From the NCBI GenBank assembly GCA_035533815.1, contig DATLTB010000113.1, positions 22,626-86,625 of the forward strand: a DNA stretch of 64,000 nucleotides, read 5' to 3'. Shown here piece by piece: positions 18,074 through 26,860 of this stretch (the stretch's first letter is position 1; the number at the start of each line of letters is the position of its first letter). Position numbers and translations under genes: made by a program. A model generated the notes under the pieces. The model saw nothing but the letters and a program-made list of their open reading frames with translations, made no database searches and was not told the DNA's origin. The DNA is from JANWKA01 sp035533815. Its GTDB lineage: Bacteria > Bacteroidota > Bacteroidia > Chitinophagales > Chitinophagaceae.

Positions 18074-20539
18074 TTAATGTTTTATCCGGGATTGCTCGGC
18101 ATCAATGGATGATCGGTGTCTTTGTACCTGGTTAATTTTACCTTTCGAAAAATGGTAGGTGAAACTCAAATTGACCATCCGGCTATCCCAGTGATTATTC
18201 ACAAAAACATGAATATTCTGATAATTCATATTCCCGGTGAAATGCTGGGTATCGAAAATATCATTGACATTCAGTTTGATGGTACCCCGCTTATTCAGGA
18301 TCGATTTCTCCATTCCGCCGGAAATCTCATACCTGGGTTCGCCGGTCAATAGTCCCTCCACCGCTGCGGATTGGTAATATCCGCTCAGTTCAAGGGAATA
18401 ACCTTTAGGCAGGGTAAAGGTATTGGTGCTGTTGAACATCCAACTTAACATGCCGTCCTGAAAAGGGGTGCCCAGGTATATGCCCTGGTACAGGTTATCA
18501 AATATATTCAGGTAATCATTGGTCATCCACCACCTGGTAATACCCAGATTGGCTGAGATCGCCAGACCCACATGGGTAAGTGAAGCCAGGTTATCTTTGG
18601 TCTGGTAGGTTATTTTAGAAGAATCGACCTGGTTTAGCACGTTGGATATGACATTCCTGGTCCGGGAATAGTTCAGGGTGGTGTTCAGTATTCCCTGATA
18701 GGAATGGGTAAGTTCAATGGAATTGGTGAGCTGGGGTTGCAGGAAAGGGTTGCCCACCTCGTAAGTATAGGGATCCAGGTAATACCGGAATGGGTTGAGA
18801 TCCTGATAATCGGGTCGGTCGATCCTCCTGGCATAGGAAAATCCTACCGTATTGTCCTTATTTAATTTCCTGGACAAATAAATCGTGGGGAAAAGCTGGA
18901 TGTAATTCCGGCTGACGGTGGAATCAATGGTAAATTGCTGCCCTCTGGAAATGGTTTGTTCCCCGCGAAGGCCTATCTGCAGGCTGTACCCTTTGGAAAA
19001 GGTTTTACTGAAATTGATATAGGCTGCATTGATGTTTTCGGTGTACTTGAAATGGTTGGTTGCCGAATCAAATAACCAGGCTCCGTTATCCTGGTAAAAA
19101 TATTGCACGTTGTTATCCGAGGTCACGAAACTGGTTTTCAGTCCGGCTTCCAGCTTAGCCTGGCGCCCCAGGGGATGGGTGAAATCAATTTTGGCGGTAT
19201 GGATGCTGATTAATGAAGGGAGCGTGCCTTTCCGGATCTCTGGGTTGAGCATCCCTGCCAATTTTTCCATATTTCCCAATGAATCAAAAGTATTGGTCAA
19301 AAACTGCTGTTGGTTAAGGTTATTGAACCGGGAATAAGCCATATCTGCATCCAGTTCCGTACCTGAAGTATCGAGTTTCCCCTGGTAATTCAGGTCATAG
19401 GTGATATTACTCCAGCGGTCCTGGGATTGGTTATGGGTCAGAGCCTGGGATTGCAGCGATCCATCCGGATTTTCTATGAGGGTATTGGAATTCGTATTCA
19501 CTTCTTCCGGGTTGATCACCGCATTGACCATGACCCCGATGGTATTTTGCTTATTGAGGAAGTAATCCACCCCGGCTTTCAGGTCATGATTTTCAGATGG
19601 ATTCCGGTTGATGGAAGTCTGGATGAACTTAGCACTGAGCGATCCGGAAGGACCATCATTGAAATCCCGGATCAGGTCCAGCTGATTATACCAGACTTGC
19701 CGGGAAAAATCATAGTTGCCATATACATTGAATTTCCCGCTCCTATAGTTCAGATTGGCTCCCCCATTTTCCCGGTTGTAGATGCCCTGACCATACCCAG
19801 CCGTGATGCTGCCATTCCATCCCCGCATTTTATTTTTCCGGGTGATGATATTAATGATCCCGGCATTACCGGCCGCATCATATTTGGCTGAAGGCTGAGT
19901 CATCAATTCTATTCGGGCGATGGAAGAAGCATTCATGGTCTTGAGCATATTGACTACCTGCTGCTGGGAAAGATAGGTCTGCCGCCCATCAATCATGATC
20001 AATACCCCGGCTTTTCCATTGAGGCTGATCTGGTCATTATTATCTACGGAAACCCCCGGTGATTTTTTGAGGATCTCCAGGGCATTGCTCCCCGCACTGA
20101 CAATGCTGTTTTCCACATTCACAATGGTCTTGTCCGCCTGGTACTCCACGAATGGTTTCTGACTGGTAATGTTCACCCCTCTAAGGGTCCGGCTATTATC
20201 CTCCAGCACCAGGATGATACTAGCCCCGGCAGAATCCCCTTTCCACAAAAAAACCGGACTATATTTGGTGGAATAGCCAAGTTCTGAAGCTTTCAGCAGG
20301 TATTTCCCGGGTGGAAGACCAGGTATGGAAAATTGGCCCTCCTTTCCCGTGGCTGTTCCTTTTATCAGGGAAGAATCCCTGGCCTGGAGGATCATTACTG
20401 TGGCAAATGGAATCCCCTGACCGCCCCCGTCTACAATTTGCCCATTAACCTCCTGATTACGCTTAATTTGTCCCCTGGCCTGGCCAAATGGGAAATAAAT
20501 CAGCAAGGATGAAATACAAATTAATAAAATACGCTTCAT
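18074..20539 (-). CDS. Outer membrane beta-barrel receptor (OMP_b-brl_3 family), tandem paralogue
   Basis: An 821-residue protein with the same architecture as its downstream neighbour: signal peptide (MKRILLICISSLLIYFPFGQA), regulatory-like domain (about 30-110), plug with LIMIDGRQTYLSQQQVV and QPSAKYDAAGNAGIINI, then a barrel with YARRIDRPDYQDLNPFRYYL. The end is again a strand VNLSFTYHFSKGK plus a polar tail. Shared motifs occur in the same order and at matching distances, so the two are products of duplication. Spacing between them is about 150 bases. No SusD-like partner is adjacent. Confidence 0.88.
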   Translation of the reverse strand: MKRILLICISSLLIYFPFGQARGQIKRNQEVNGQIVDGGGQGIPFATVMILQARDSSLIKGTATGKEGQFSIPGLPPGKYLLKASELGYSTKYSPVFLWKGDSAGASIILVLEDNSRTLRGVNITSQKPFVEYQADKTIVNVENSIVSAGSNALEILKKSPGVSVDNNDQISLNGKAGVLIMIDGRQTYLSQQQVVNMLKTMNASSIARIELMTQPSAKYDAAGNAGIINIITRKNKMRGWNGSITAGYGQGIYNRENGGANLNYRSGKFNVYGNYDFSRQVWYNQLDLIRDFNDGPSGSLSAKFIQTSINRNPSENHDLKAGVDYFLNKQNTIGVMVNAVINPEEVNTNSNTLIENPDGSLQSQALTHNQSQDRWSNITYDLNYQGKLDTSGTELDADMAYSRFNNLNQQQFLTNTFDSLGNMEKLAGMLNPEIRKGTLPSLISIHTAKIDFTHPLGRQAKLEAGLKTSFVTSDNNVQYFYQDNGAWLFDSATNHFKYTENINAAYINFSKTFSKGYSLQIGLRGEQTISRGQQFTIDSTVSRNYIQLFPTIYLSRKLNKDNTVGFSYARRIDRPDYQDLNPFRYYLDPYTYEVGNPFLQPQLTNSIELTHSYQGILNTTLNYSRTRNVISNVLNQVDSSKITYQTKDNLASLTHVGLAISANLGITRWWMTNDYLNIFDNLYQGIYLGTPFQDGMLSWMFNSTNTFTLPKGYSLELSGYYQSAAVEGLLTGEPRYEISGGMEKSILNKRGTIKLNVNDIFDTQHFTGNMNYQNIHVFVNNHWDSRMVNLSFTYHFSKGKINQVQRHRSSIDAEQSRIKH

Positions 20540-20762
20540 CTTAAATATTGTTTATAAGATAATTAAACATTTTACAGAACTAAGCATCAATAATTACAGG
20601 GCTAAAGTAAGTAGTATATTATGCATAGAACTAACACATACACAAACGGTAGCTATCCCAGGATAAGCGGCAAATCTGATTAAGGAATAATGGGAAGCAG
20701 GAAAGAGGGACTGATCATTCCCGGAAGGAATGAAGAGGGATCAGCATGAACCAGGCATATAG

Positions 20763-21212
20763 TCAGGTGATGACCAGGGTAGTCTGGGAGATGGTTACGG
20801 TATACCTCGGCAGGCCCACAGGAGCAGGCCCCTGAAGTACCTGTCCGCCGAGGCTGAATATGCTTCCATGACAGGGGCAATAAAACTCCTGTACACTGGA
20901 ATCAAAAATCACGAGGCATCCCTGATGGGTACAAATGCCGCTGACGGCGATAAAAGAGCTGGCAAGATTTCCAGCGGCTACCCGGATCACGAAAATATTG
21001 TTCTTCTGGATCATATCCCAGATATTCAACAAATCTGCATTGAGGTCAAGGGTAAAAATGGCATTGTTGTTCGTATTCGATCCCTGACCCTGGGAATGTT
21101 GCCCGGAATTCGGTAACGGATCCATTCCGGTTTTGATACATCCGGCCAGACATGCCGCGCAGATTGCAGCAGCCGAGGCGCCTAATCCGGTAATGAATAC
21201 CCTTCTTTGCAT
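20763..21212 (-). CDS. Rieske [2Fe-2S] protein, Tat-exported lipoprotein
   Basis: A 149-residue Rieske protein. The N-terminus MQRRVFITG is a twin-arginine-type signal, followed by a hydrophobic stretch and the lipobox LAGC (Cys25), so a Tat-exported lipoprotein is inferred. Cluster ligands are in CTHQGC (C94, H96) and CPCHGS (C112, H115), with C99 and C114 placed for the stabilising disulfide. The fold tail GPAPVGLPRYTV is typical. Residues 30-50 are a Gly/Ser/Asn linker. It would carry electrons in the periplasm, but no cytochrome b, oxygenase or nitrite reductase partner lies nearby. Confidence 0.92.
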   Translation of the reverse strand: MQRRVFITGLGASAAAICAACLAGCIKTGMDPLPNSGQHSQGQGSNTNNNAIFTLDLNADLLNIWDMIQKNNIFVIRVAAGNLASSFIAVSGICTHQGCLVIFDSSVQEFYCPCHGSIFSLGGQVLQGPAPVGLPRYTVTISQTTLVIT

Positions 21213-21711
21213 GAATATAAAATTTGAAAATACAATTTCCCATTAAATAACGGAATTCCTGTAAAAACGTTGCTTTCATCAAATTGATAATACAACAAAA
21301 AATAATAATCCCTTTTAAAATGGATTTCATTTTTATCATCCCGGTGATCACATCAGCTCCCCTCCCCATAAAGCAAAGGTCCCCTCTTGAATGCAGTCCC
21401 GGAAACAAAAGCTGATGGGATTGGCAGAATAATGGCAGGGGATGTCGCGAAAGTAGTTTTAGCCAATGTGCCGGTGGCTATGAATTTATTGACCCCGCGA
21501 TCAATTTTATTTCCGGATATACCTGGACTACCGGTGCATCCGTGGTGATGGGTGATGACTTCAGCCTGTTCTTAAAGGCTTATCCGGTGCTGGTTTTCAC
21601 ATCCTTAATACATGCTTTATCCTGGATTCAAGGAAATTTTTTTAGAAATTATTTGAAAGGAACTTATTTCCATAGTAATGAACTTTAAAGCAAACCCATG
21701 AATCCCCATGT
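21213..21711. other. Intergenic region between rieske gene and lgt
   Basis: This 499-bp gap holds the upstream region of the Rieske gene (AT-rich at 21213-21310). It also has an open frame on the plus strand from 21416 to about 21688 that is not preceded by a start codon. Its translation (GGYEFIDPAINFISGYTW and so on) resembles no family I know. No terminator for lgt is clear. Confidence 0.5.
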
Positions 21712-23028
21712 TCAGGAACTGGGTTGCCCTTTTTCTGCCGGTGGCTGGCTAAGGGGGGGCGGATTACGACGTAAATACCAGATCAGCACCAGGCCGGTGA
21801 GCACCAACACTGGCGAAATGATTTCTGCCTGGGTAGGTGAGATGCCAAAAAAGTGATACCGGTTATTTACCCGGATGGTCTCTATCAGGAATCGCTCCAT
21901 TCCCGCCATGATCAGATAAATCCCAAATATAACTCCGGGTATACGGATTTTTTTTCGGATCCTCCAAAGAATGGCAAACAGGATGAGGCACATAGTCAGT
22001 TCATATAGTGGAGTTGGAAATACCCCTACTGGAAGCACATTGCAATGGACCCCCAAACATCCGGGAATGGGTATTCCATTACTATTGATATTATTGGGAT
22101 AGTTATACGCAAACAGCCAATCAGGTAAAAAACTCAGAAAATGAGGTTTGATAAAGGAAGCATGCGGCATTTTATCCGGATTACCATACATCTCCGTGAA
22201 ATAAGCCTTGTTTTGGATCAGGGTTTGCTTAAACTGGCTGGGGGTGGCCCGGACTATTTTCCCGGCGGAATTAGTGATATAGGCACTATTGAATATTCCC
22301 CAGTCCCCATCCCCTGCCATATGGCAGCCGATCCTGCCCATCCCGTATCCAAGCAACACTGCTGGTGCTGCACTATCCATTATATGCCAGCCACTGATCT
22401 TGCGACGGTTCGCATACCAGATCACCGCCGCAAATCCAAATATCAGTCCTCCAAAAAAGGTCAGGCCGCTGAAGGAAAAAAAACTTCCAGCTGGGTCGGC
22501 CATATAAGATTTCCAATTCTCGAAACCATCAAAAAGCTTGGCACCTATTAGTCCGGAAATTGCAGCAACTACGGTAAAATCCCCAACCCGCTGGTGGGGA
22601 TAAACCAGGTATGTTTCCTGTTTCGGTTCAGGGAGTAAGGCTTTTTTCTTTTCCAGATACCGGAGATATGCCGATACGCCCCCCAGCAATAGTCCGCCCA
22701 CCACACTTCCCCTTGCAGAGAGTAAAAAAGATTGCGGATTGGCTGAAAAAGCAGTCCAGTTCATTACGGCATCGATAAGCTTGTAACCAATCAGGAATCC
22801 CACCAATCCATGGATCAGCAGCTCATCTATCCGGGCCGGCTTGCCAACGATCCGGGTTTCAGGCGTTGGTTTTAACCAGCCCAGGGCTTCCCTGCGCTTC
22901 AGTTCACTGATCAGCACCCAGGCTGCGGCCAGAAAGGCAATGGCCACAAAAAATCCAAATGTTTGAATGGGTAGCTTCCAACTGATACCAAAAAGGCCTT
23001 TCAGTAAATCCGAAATAGTAGGATACAT
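21712..23028 (-). CDS. lgt: Prolipoprotein diacylglyceryl transferase, enlarged form
   Basis: An inner-membrane enzyme that transfers diacylglycerol from phosphatidylglycerol to the lipobox Cys of prolipoproteins, the first step of lipoprotein maturation. The signature region GRIGCHMAGDGDWG is at 231-244, corresponding to the Lgt consensus with Bacteroidota-type changes. C-terminal features PTPLYELTMCL and GMERFLIETIRVNNRY are conserved. At 438 residues it is about 100-150 longer than typical Lgt. The extra length comes largely from what looks like a duplicated segment: residues about 75-129 and 157-210 share IG-KL-D---NW, P--F--S, GGL--G--A and a basic end. The HGGL histidine is replaced by FFGGL (191-195). 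It serves the many lipoproteins of this genome. Confidence 0.88.
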   Translation of the reverse strand: MYPTISDLLKGLFGISWKLPIQTFGFFVAIAFLAAAWVLISELKRREALGWLKPTPETRIVGKPARIDELLIHGLVGFLIGYKLIDAVMNWTAFSANPQSFLLSARGSVVGGLLLGGVSAYLRYLEKKKALLPEPKQETYLVYPHQRVGDFTVVAAISGLIGAKLFDGFENWKSYMADPAGSFFSFSGLTFFGGLIFGFAAVIWYANRRKISGWHIMDSAAPAVLLGYGMGRIGCHMAGDGDWGIFNSAYITNSAGKIVRATPSQFKQTLIQNKAYFTEMYGNPDKMPHASFIKPHFLSFLPDWLFAYNYPNNINSNGIPIPGCLGVHCNVLPVGVFPTPLYELTMCLILFAILWRIRKKIRIPGVIFGIYLIMAGMERFLIETIRVNNRYHFFGISPTQAEIISPVLVLTGLVLIWYLRRNPPPLSQPPAEKGQPSS

Positions 23029-23183
23029 ATGGTGCTTTAATGATTAACGGTCAGGCGTACCGCGACCGTAAAATAGCTTGATCATCATTCTCCTGGCTGT
23101 TAAAGTTTTCTTAACGGCTGGAAAATCTACCAAACAAATAAAACCCATTACTGAAGTTGTTGCATTTCCGCCCAAAGTGGCCT

Positions 23184-23597
23184 TTAGCAATATTGCCTAA
23201 AGGCATCTTTCAGATTATCTGCAATCATAAAGGCGGGTCTTCCTTCAATCATATGCCTTTCAATGAAATGAACCAGTTTGCCATCCTTGAAAAGGGCAAT
23301 GGAAGGGGAAGACGGTGGATAGGGTAAGAGATGGGTTCTCAGGCGGTTCACTGCATCGGTATCAAAACCTGCAAAACAGGTAGCCAGGTGATCCGGATGT
23401 TTACCGGACTGATCAATCGCCATGACCACTCCGGGCCGGGCTGAACCTGCCGAACATCCGCAAACCGAATTGACCATCACCAGGATAGTCCCCTTGCGGG
23501 CCAGGGCTTCATCCACTTCCCCCGCAGTAAGTAATTCTTCAAATCCGTGTGCTGTCAGCTCCGCCTTCATCGGCATGACTAATGTTGCTGGATACAT
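23184..23597 (-). CDS. Bacilliredoxin, BrxA/BrxB (YphP/YqiW) family
   Basis: A 137-residue thioredoxin-fold protein of the bacilliredoxin family. The start MYPATLVMPMKAELTAHGF is characteristic. The active site is CGC within NSVCGCSAGSARPGV (C46 and C48). In Bacillus these proteins remove bacillithiol from proteins; in Bacteroidota, where bacillithiol has been reported in some lineages, the role is probably similar thiol repair. It has a TAACTTTG box just upstream and appears monocistronic. Confidence 0.93.
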   Translation of the reverse strand: MYPATLVMPMKAELTAHGFEELLTAGEVDEALARKGTILVMVNSVCGCSAGSARPGVVMAIDQSGKHPDHLATCFAGFDTDAVNRLRTHLLPYPPSSPSIALFKDGKLVHFIERHMIEGRPAFMIADNLKDAFRQYC

Positions 23598-23610
23598 TGC
23601 TTTTTTTATA

Positions 23611-23618
23611 CAAAGTTA
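23611..23618 (-). promoter_or_regulatory. TAnnTTTG -7 box of bacilliredoxin gene
   Basis: Minus-strand TAACTTTG ends 13 bases before the ATG at 23597. The -33 position has no clear TTG. The short distance implies a very short leader. Confidence 0.45.
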
Positions 23619-23812
23619 AGATATAATGGATTACCGGATGAAGAGATTAAAAAACCGATTATATGACATTTAGTCAAAATAAATTAATGAATACGCCATA
23701 ATGACGTGCTATGATTAAAGTGTAAGCCATTTTTTCTGAAAAAATAGCCTGGTCCTTCATTTGTTTATTACCTGTTGTTCACAATCTGGTTTAACGATAA
23801 AAATTAATAATC

Positions 23813-24283
23813 ATGAAAATGACTGTATTAAAAAGAGCAAACGGGCAACCTGTGGTTGCTGGGCCATTGGCTGGTTGGTTTGATAACCTGTTCACTCAGC
23901 ATCCCCTGGATCAGCTATTCCAGGACAGTTTTCCGGAAGAATGGGCTGGATTTAGCGCAAATCCCCCCGTTAATATCCAGGAGATCACGGATGGATATGT
24001 ACTTGAACTTGCAGCCCCCGGACTGGAAAAGACAGATTTTCAAATCAATCTGGAAGGAGATCTGCTGACCATTTCAGCTGAAAAAAAGGAAGAAAAGACT
24101 GCAGATCAGTCAAATTCCGTACGCCGGGAATTCAACTTTAAATCCTTCAAGCGTTCCTTTACGCTGGATGAAAAGGTAGATGCTGGACGTATTGCAGCCA
24201 GCTATGAAAATGGCGTACTCAAACTGACCCTTCCTAAAAAGGATAAACCTGCCGAATCCGGTAAGACTATCCCGGTAGCCTAA
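23813..24283 (+). CDS. Small heat shock protein, Hsp20/alpha-crystallin family
   Basis: A 156-residue ATP-independent chaperone. The alpha-crystallin domain spans about 55-150, with VNIQEITDGYVLELAAPGLE, FQINLEGDLLTISAEKKEE, the RREFNFKSFKRSFTLDEKVD strand and the closing AASYENGVLKLTLPKKD containing the G-x-L motif. The C-terminal KTIPVA gives an IxV-like tail for oligomerisation. The start at 23813 leaves MKMTVLKRANGQP. No CIRCE element is visible in the 200-bp upstream region, so heat control would be by other means. It ends at a strong bidirectional hairpin. Confidence 0.95.
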   Translation: MKMTVLKRANGQPVVAGPLAGWFDNLFTQHPLDQLFQDSFPEEWAGFSANPPVNIQEITDGYVLELAAPGLEKTDFQINLEGDLLTISAEKKEEKTADQSNSVRREFNFKSFKRSFTLDEKVDAGRIAASYENGVLKLTLPKKDKPAESGKTIPVA

Positions 24284-24311
24284 GGGTTAAACAAAAATGA
24301 TCCAAGACTAA

Positions 24312-24341
24312 GACCAAGCCTCCCTCAGGGGAGGCTTGGTC
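24312..24341 (+). terminator. Bidirectional terminator hairpin
   Basis: A perfect 13-bp stem (GACCAAGCCTCCC with GGGAGGCTTGGTC) and loop TCAG lies between the convergent hsp20 gene and the arginine decarboxylase gene. Plus-strand trailing sequence is ATTTCAGTCCT; the minus side has TTAGTCTTGG. Position and stability support termination from both sides although T-runs are short. Confidence 0.7.
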
Positions 24342-24361
24342 ATTTCAGTCCTATTTCATCC

Positions 24362-25762
24362 TCAGTAACCCAGGATCCGGAGCATGCTCTGGTAGCTCTG
24401 TTCCTTGGCATATAACCAGTCCTTCAGTTGCCCGTTGCGGTCATAGCCCACCAGCACATGTTTTGGGGCGGGAATTAGGCAATGTTTGATCCCGCCATAT
24501 CCGCTTAGCTGATCCTGATATGCTCCGGTATGAAAAAATCCTACATACAGGGGTTCACCGTTCTGCAATTTAGGCAGGAATACCTGGTTAATATGTTCTT
24601 CTGAAGTATAAAAATCATGGCTGTCACAGGTTAAACCTCCCAGGTTGACCTGCTGATATTCCGTGTCCCATTTATTGATCGGGAGCATGAGGAACTTTTC
24701 TCCGATCCCCCAGGTATCCGGGAGGGTGGTGATAAAAGAACTGTCGATCATATACCAGATTTCCCGGTCATTCTGGAGCTTTTCCCGAAGCACACTATAA
24801 ATCATGGCCCCGCTTTCCCCCACGGTATAAGATCCGAATTCCGTATAGATATCAGGCATGGGCACCCGGTCCTTTTTGCAGGCTTTCTTGATGGACAGGA
24901 CAATCTGGTTGACCATATAATCATAATCGTATTCGAATCCCAGGGAGTGCTTTATCGGGAAGCCCCCGCCGATATTGATTGAATCCAGTTCAGGGCAGAT
25001 CTTTTTAAGCTTGCAGTAAATACTCAGCACCTTATTCAGTTCGCTCCAGTAATAAATATCATCCTTAATTCCCTTGTTCAGGAAAAAATGCACCATCTTG
25101 AGCTGGAATTTCCGGTTTCCCTTCACCTTATCCACGTAAAAATCAAGGATATCCCTGGACCTGATGCCCAACCTGGAGGTGTAAAAATCAAAAGCAGGCT
25201 CTTCTTCTGAGGCAATCCGGATGCCCAGGTTCACCGGTTCGTCGCTGGTCCGCACCATTTTCATATAATCCTCGATCTCTTTCTTGTTATCCAGGACGGG
25301 AATCACATTACGGAAGCCCGCATTGATGAGCCGGGAAATGTTCCTCGCATAATTCTTGGTTTTAAACCCATTGCAAACCACAAAGGTATCCTTGGTCAGT
25401 TTTTTCTTGGCGTAAAGCTTTTTGATGATTTCAATGTCATAGGCATAGGAGGTCTCCAGATGAACCCCAAATCGCAAAGCTTCTTCTACAATAAAGGAAA
25501 AATGGGAACTCTTGGTGCAATAGCAGTAATAGTATTTCCCGTCATACCGGTGCTTTTTGATCGCCTCCTGGAACATCTTCTTGGCCCTGGTGATCTGGTG
25601 GCCGATCCTTGGCAGGTAGGTCAGTTTGAAGGGGGTCCCGTATTTGTCAATGAGGGCCTTCAGGTCCAGTCCGTTGAAATGCAGGTAATTATCCTTGACA
25701 TCAAATCCTTCCTGGGGAAATTCAAAGGTTTGATTGACCAGGTCGGTGTAGGTACTGTTCAT
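24362..25762 (-). CDS. PLP-dependent arginine decarboxylase (alanine racemase fold)
   Basis: A 466-residue decarboxylase of the fold-III family that includes biosynthetic arginine, diaminopimelate and ornithine decarboxylases. The PLP Lys is K84 in YCYCTKSSHF. The phosphate-binding glycine loop is GGGFPI (265-270). The second catalytic segment is GGLTCDSHD, with Cys379. The family in Bacteroidota is annotated as arginine decarboxylase, making agmatine for polyamine synthesis; the short form lacks the large insertions of SpeA. The role is inferred from resemblance, and lysine or diaminopimelate decarboxylation is not excluded. A TATTTTTG box occurs about 94 bases upstream. Confidence 0.8.
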   Translation of the reverse strand: MNSTYTDLVNQTFEFPQEGFDVKDNYLHFNGLDLKALIDKYGTPFKLTYLPRIGHQITRAKKMFQEAIKKHRYDGKYYYCYCTKSSHFSFIVEEALRFGVHLETSYAYDIEIIKKLYAKKKLTKDTFVVCNGFKTKNYARNISRLINAGFRNVIPVLDNKKEIEDYMKMVRTSDEPVNLGIRIASEEEPAFDFYTSRLGIRSRDILDFYVDKVKGNRKFQLKMVHFFLNKGIKDDIYYWSELNKVLSIYCKLKKICPELDSINIGGGFPIKHSLGFEYDYDYMVNQIVLSIKKACKKDRVPMPDIYTEFGSYTVGESGAMIYSVLREKLQNDREIWYMIDSSFITTLPDTWGIGEKFLMLPINKWDTEYQQVNLGGLTCDSHDFYTSEEHINQVFLPKLQNGEPLYVGFFHTGAYQDQLSGYGGIKHCLIPAPKHVLVGYDRNGQLKDWLYAKEQSYQSMLRILGY

Positions 25763-25875
25763 TCAGGTGCATCAATGATTCCGGTGAGCAATTTGGTTTC
25801 AACAGCAACAAACCGGGTAAATTCAAATAAGCCCTGCACCCCGGCTTTCAGGGGAGCAAAAATAAGGATTAGTTA

Positions 25876-26547
25876 TTATGGCTGCTGAATTTTTTTGGGA
25901 AGTTCAGCAGGACCCCTGAGCCGTTCCGCCGCGCTTCTTCCTTCACAGAAAATCAAGTCCAGGATACTAAGCCCGGGCAAAAAGCCAGTCCGGTCTCCGA
26001 ACACCTGGGTATAAGGAGGGATGGTCGGCTCCCTGATGGCAGGCAGGAAAATATTTCGCAGGTCGGCACAGGATTCCGGATCATAGGTTTGCTGATATTC
26101 ACCGGTCAGCTCCACCTGCCAGGAAAGGCCAAGCCAATGACGGACCAGTTCAAAAAGGTCCAGGTTCCAGTCCAGCAGGAAGGTATAACGCCTTTCATAT
26201 AACTGCTGAAGATCCTCTTCGTGATATTCAAACCAGGGAGATCTCCGGTAGGCAGAAGTCAGGGTTTTCCAATGTATGGCCTGCCATTTTCCCTCATTAG
26301 CGATCCGGACATCCTTCAGGATGATTCGCTGGTTTTTCCCCCTGGCCAGCGGAACCGAAAGTAAAATCAGGCCATCCGGTCCGGCAATATAGCAGCGGTT
26401 CCGGCAACTGCCTTTTTGATAGTGTTCATATTGTTCAAATTTCAATATATCGTATTCAATTAAAGCCCTATAGTAATTAATGGATGCAAAGTAATGTAAA
26501 TCAATAACTAACGGACAATCTTTAATTGAAGAAATCATTTTGATCAT
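25876..26547 (-). CDS. WbqC-like family protein
   Basis: A 223-residue protein resembling WbqC. The N-terminal DLHYFASINYYRALIEYDILKF corresponds to the family's QPxYLPWxGYF region, and it continues with SCRNRCYIAGPDGLILLSVPL and IHWKTLTSAYRRSPWFEYHE, which match the WbqC pattern of conserved N-R and W-K-x-L-x-x-A-Y. The family is found in O-antigen and glycan clusters, but its reaction is not settled. In Bacteroidota it often occurs away from glycan loci, near lgt- or lepB-type genes. It is upstream of the decarboxylase gene in the same direction, about 110 bases apart. Confidence 0.75.
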   Translation of the reverse strand: MIKMISSIKDCPLVIDLHYFASINYYRALIEYDILKFEQYEHYQKGSCRNRCYIAGPDGLILLSVPLARGKNQRIILKDVRIANEGKWQAIHWKTLTSAYRRSPWFEYHEEDLQQLYERRYTFLLDWNLDLFELVRHWLGLSWQVELTGEYQQTYDPESCADLRNIFLPAIREPTIPPYTQVFGDRTGFLPGLSILDLIFCEGRSAAERLRGPAELPKKIQQP

Positions 26548-26860
26548 TTTTCTTAAAAATTTGCCTGAAAGCGCTGATTTATTAACGTAATTATTTAATA
26601 TTAAATAATCAATTGACTATTATAAAATATTGATAATTAAGTATTTAATTAAATTAAAAATAACTAAATTTATTAGTACATTTTTTGGGATTGTTTTCTT
26701 GAATTAAAACACGAAAATACTAATTTTATTAGTTAGCTCATCTTTGGGTTTGGATCCTGAAAAAAGACCGGCACCGCCCCTACCCTTTCTGGGCCCGTCC
26801 AGGTTAATTTATTAAGGAGTATATTTAGCCCGCATTTTGCTGGCAGTAAATAAACTTGGC
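26548..26860. promoter_or_regulatory. AT-rich divergent regulatory region with palindromes
   Basis: This region between two divergent genes is far richer in AT than its surroundings, especially 26560-26740. It contains a perfect 20-bp palindrome at 26590-26609 (ATTATTTAAT and its inverse) and two similar 15-bp dyads, ACTAAATTTATTAGT at 26663-26677 and ACTAATTTTATTAGT at 26719-26733, with centres 56 bp apart. These look like paired operator sites. The proximal part, 26800-26860, carries AAGGAGTATATTTAG before the lipoprotein start. Confidence 0.5.

Noticed and set aside
23620..23812. Heat-shock operator (CIRCE) upstream of hsp20
   Set aside because: No TTAGCACTC-N9-GAGTGCTAA-like element is present.
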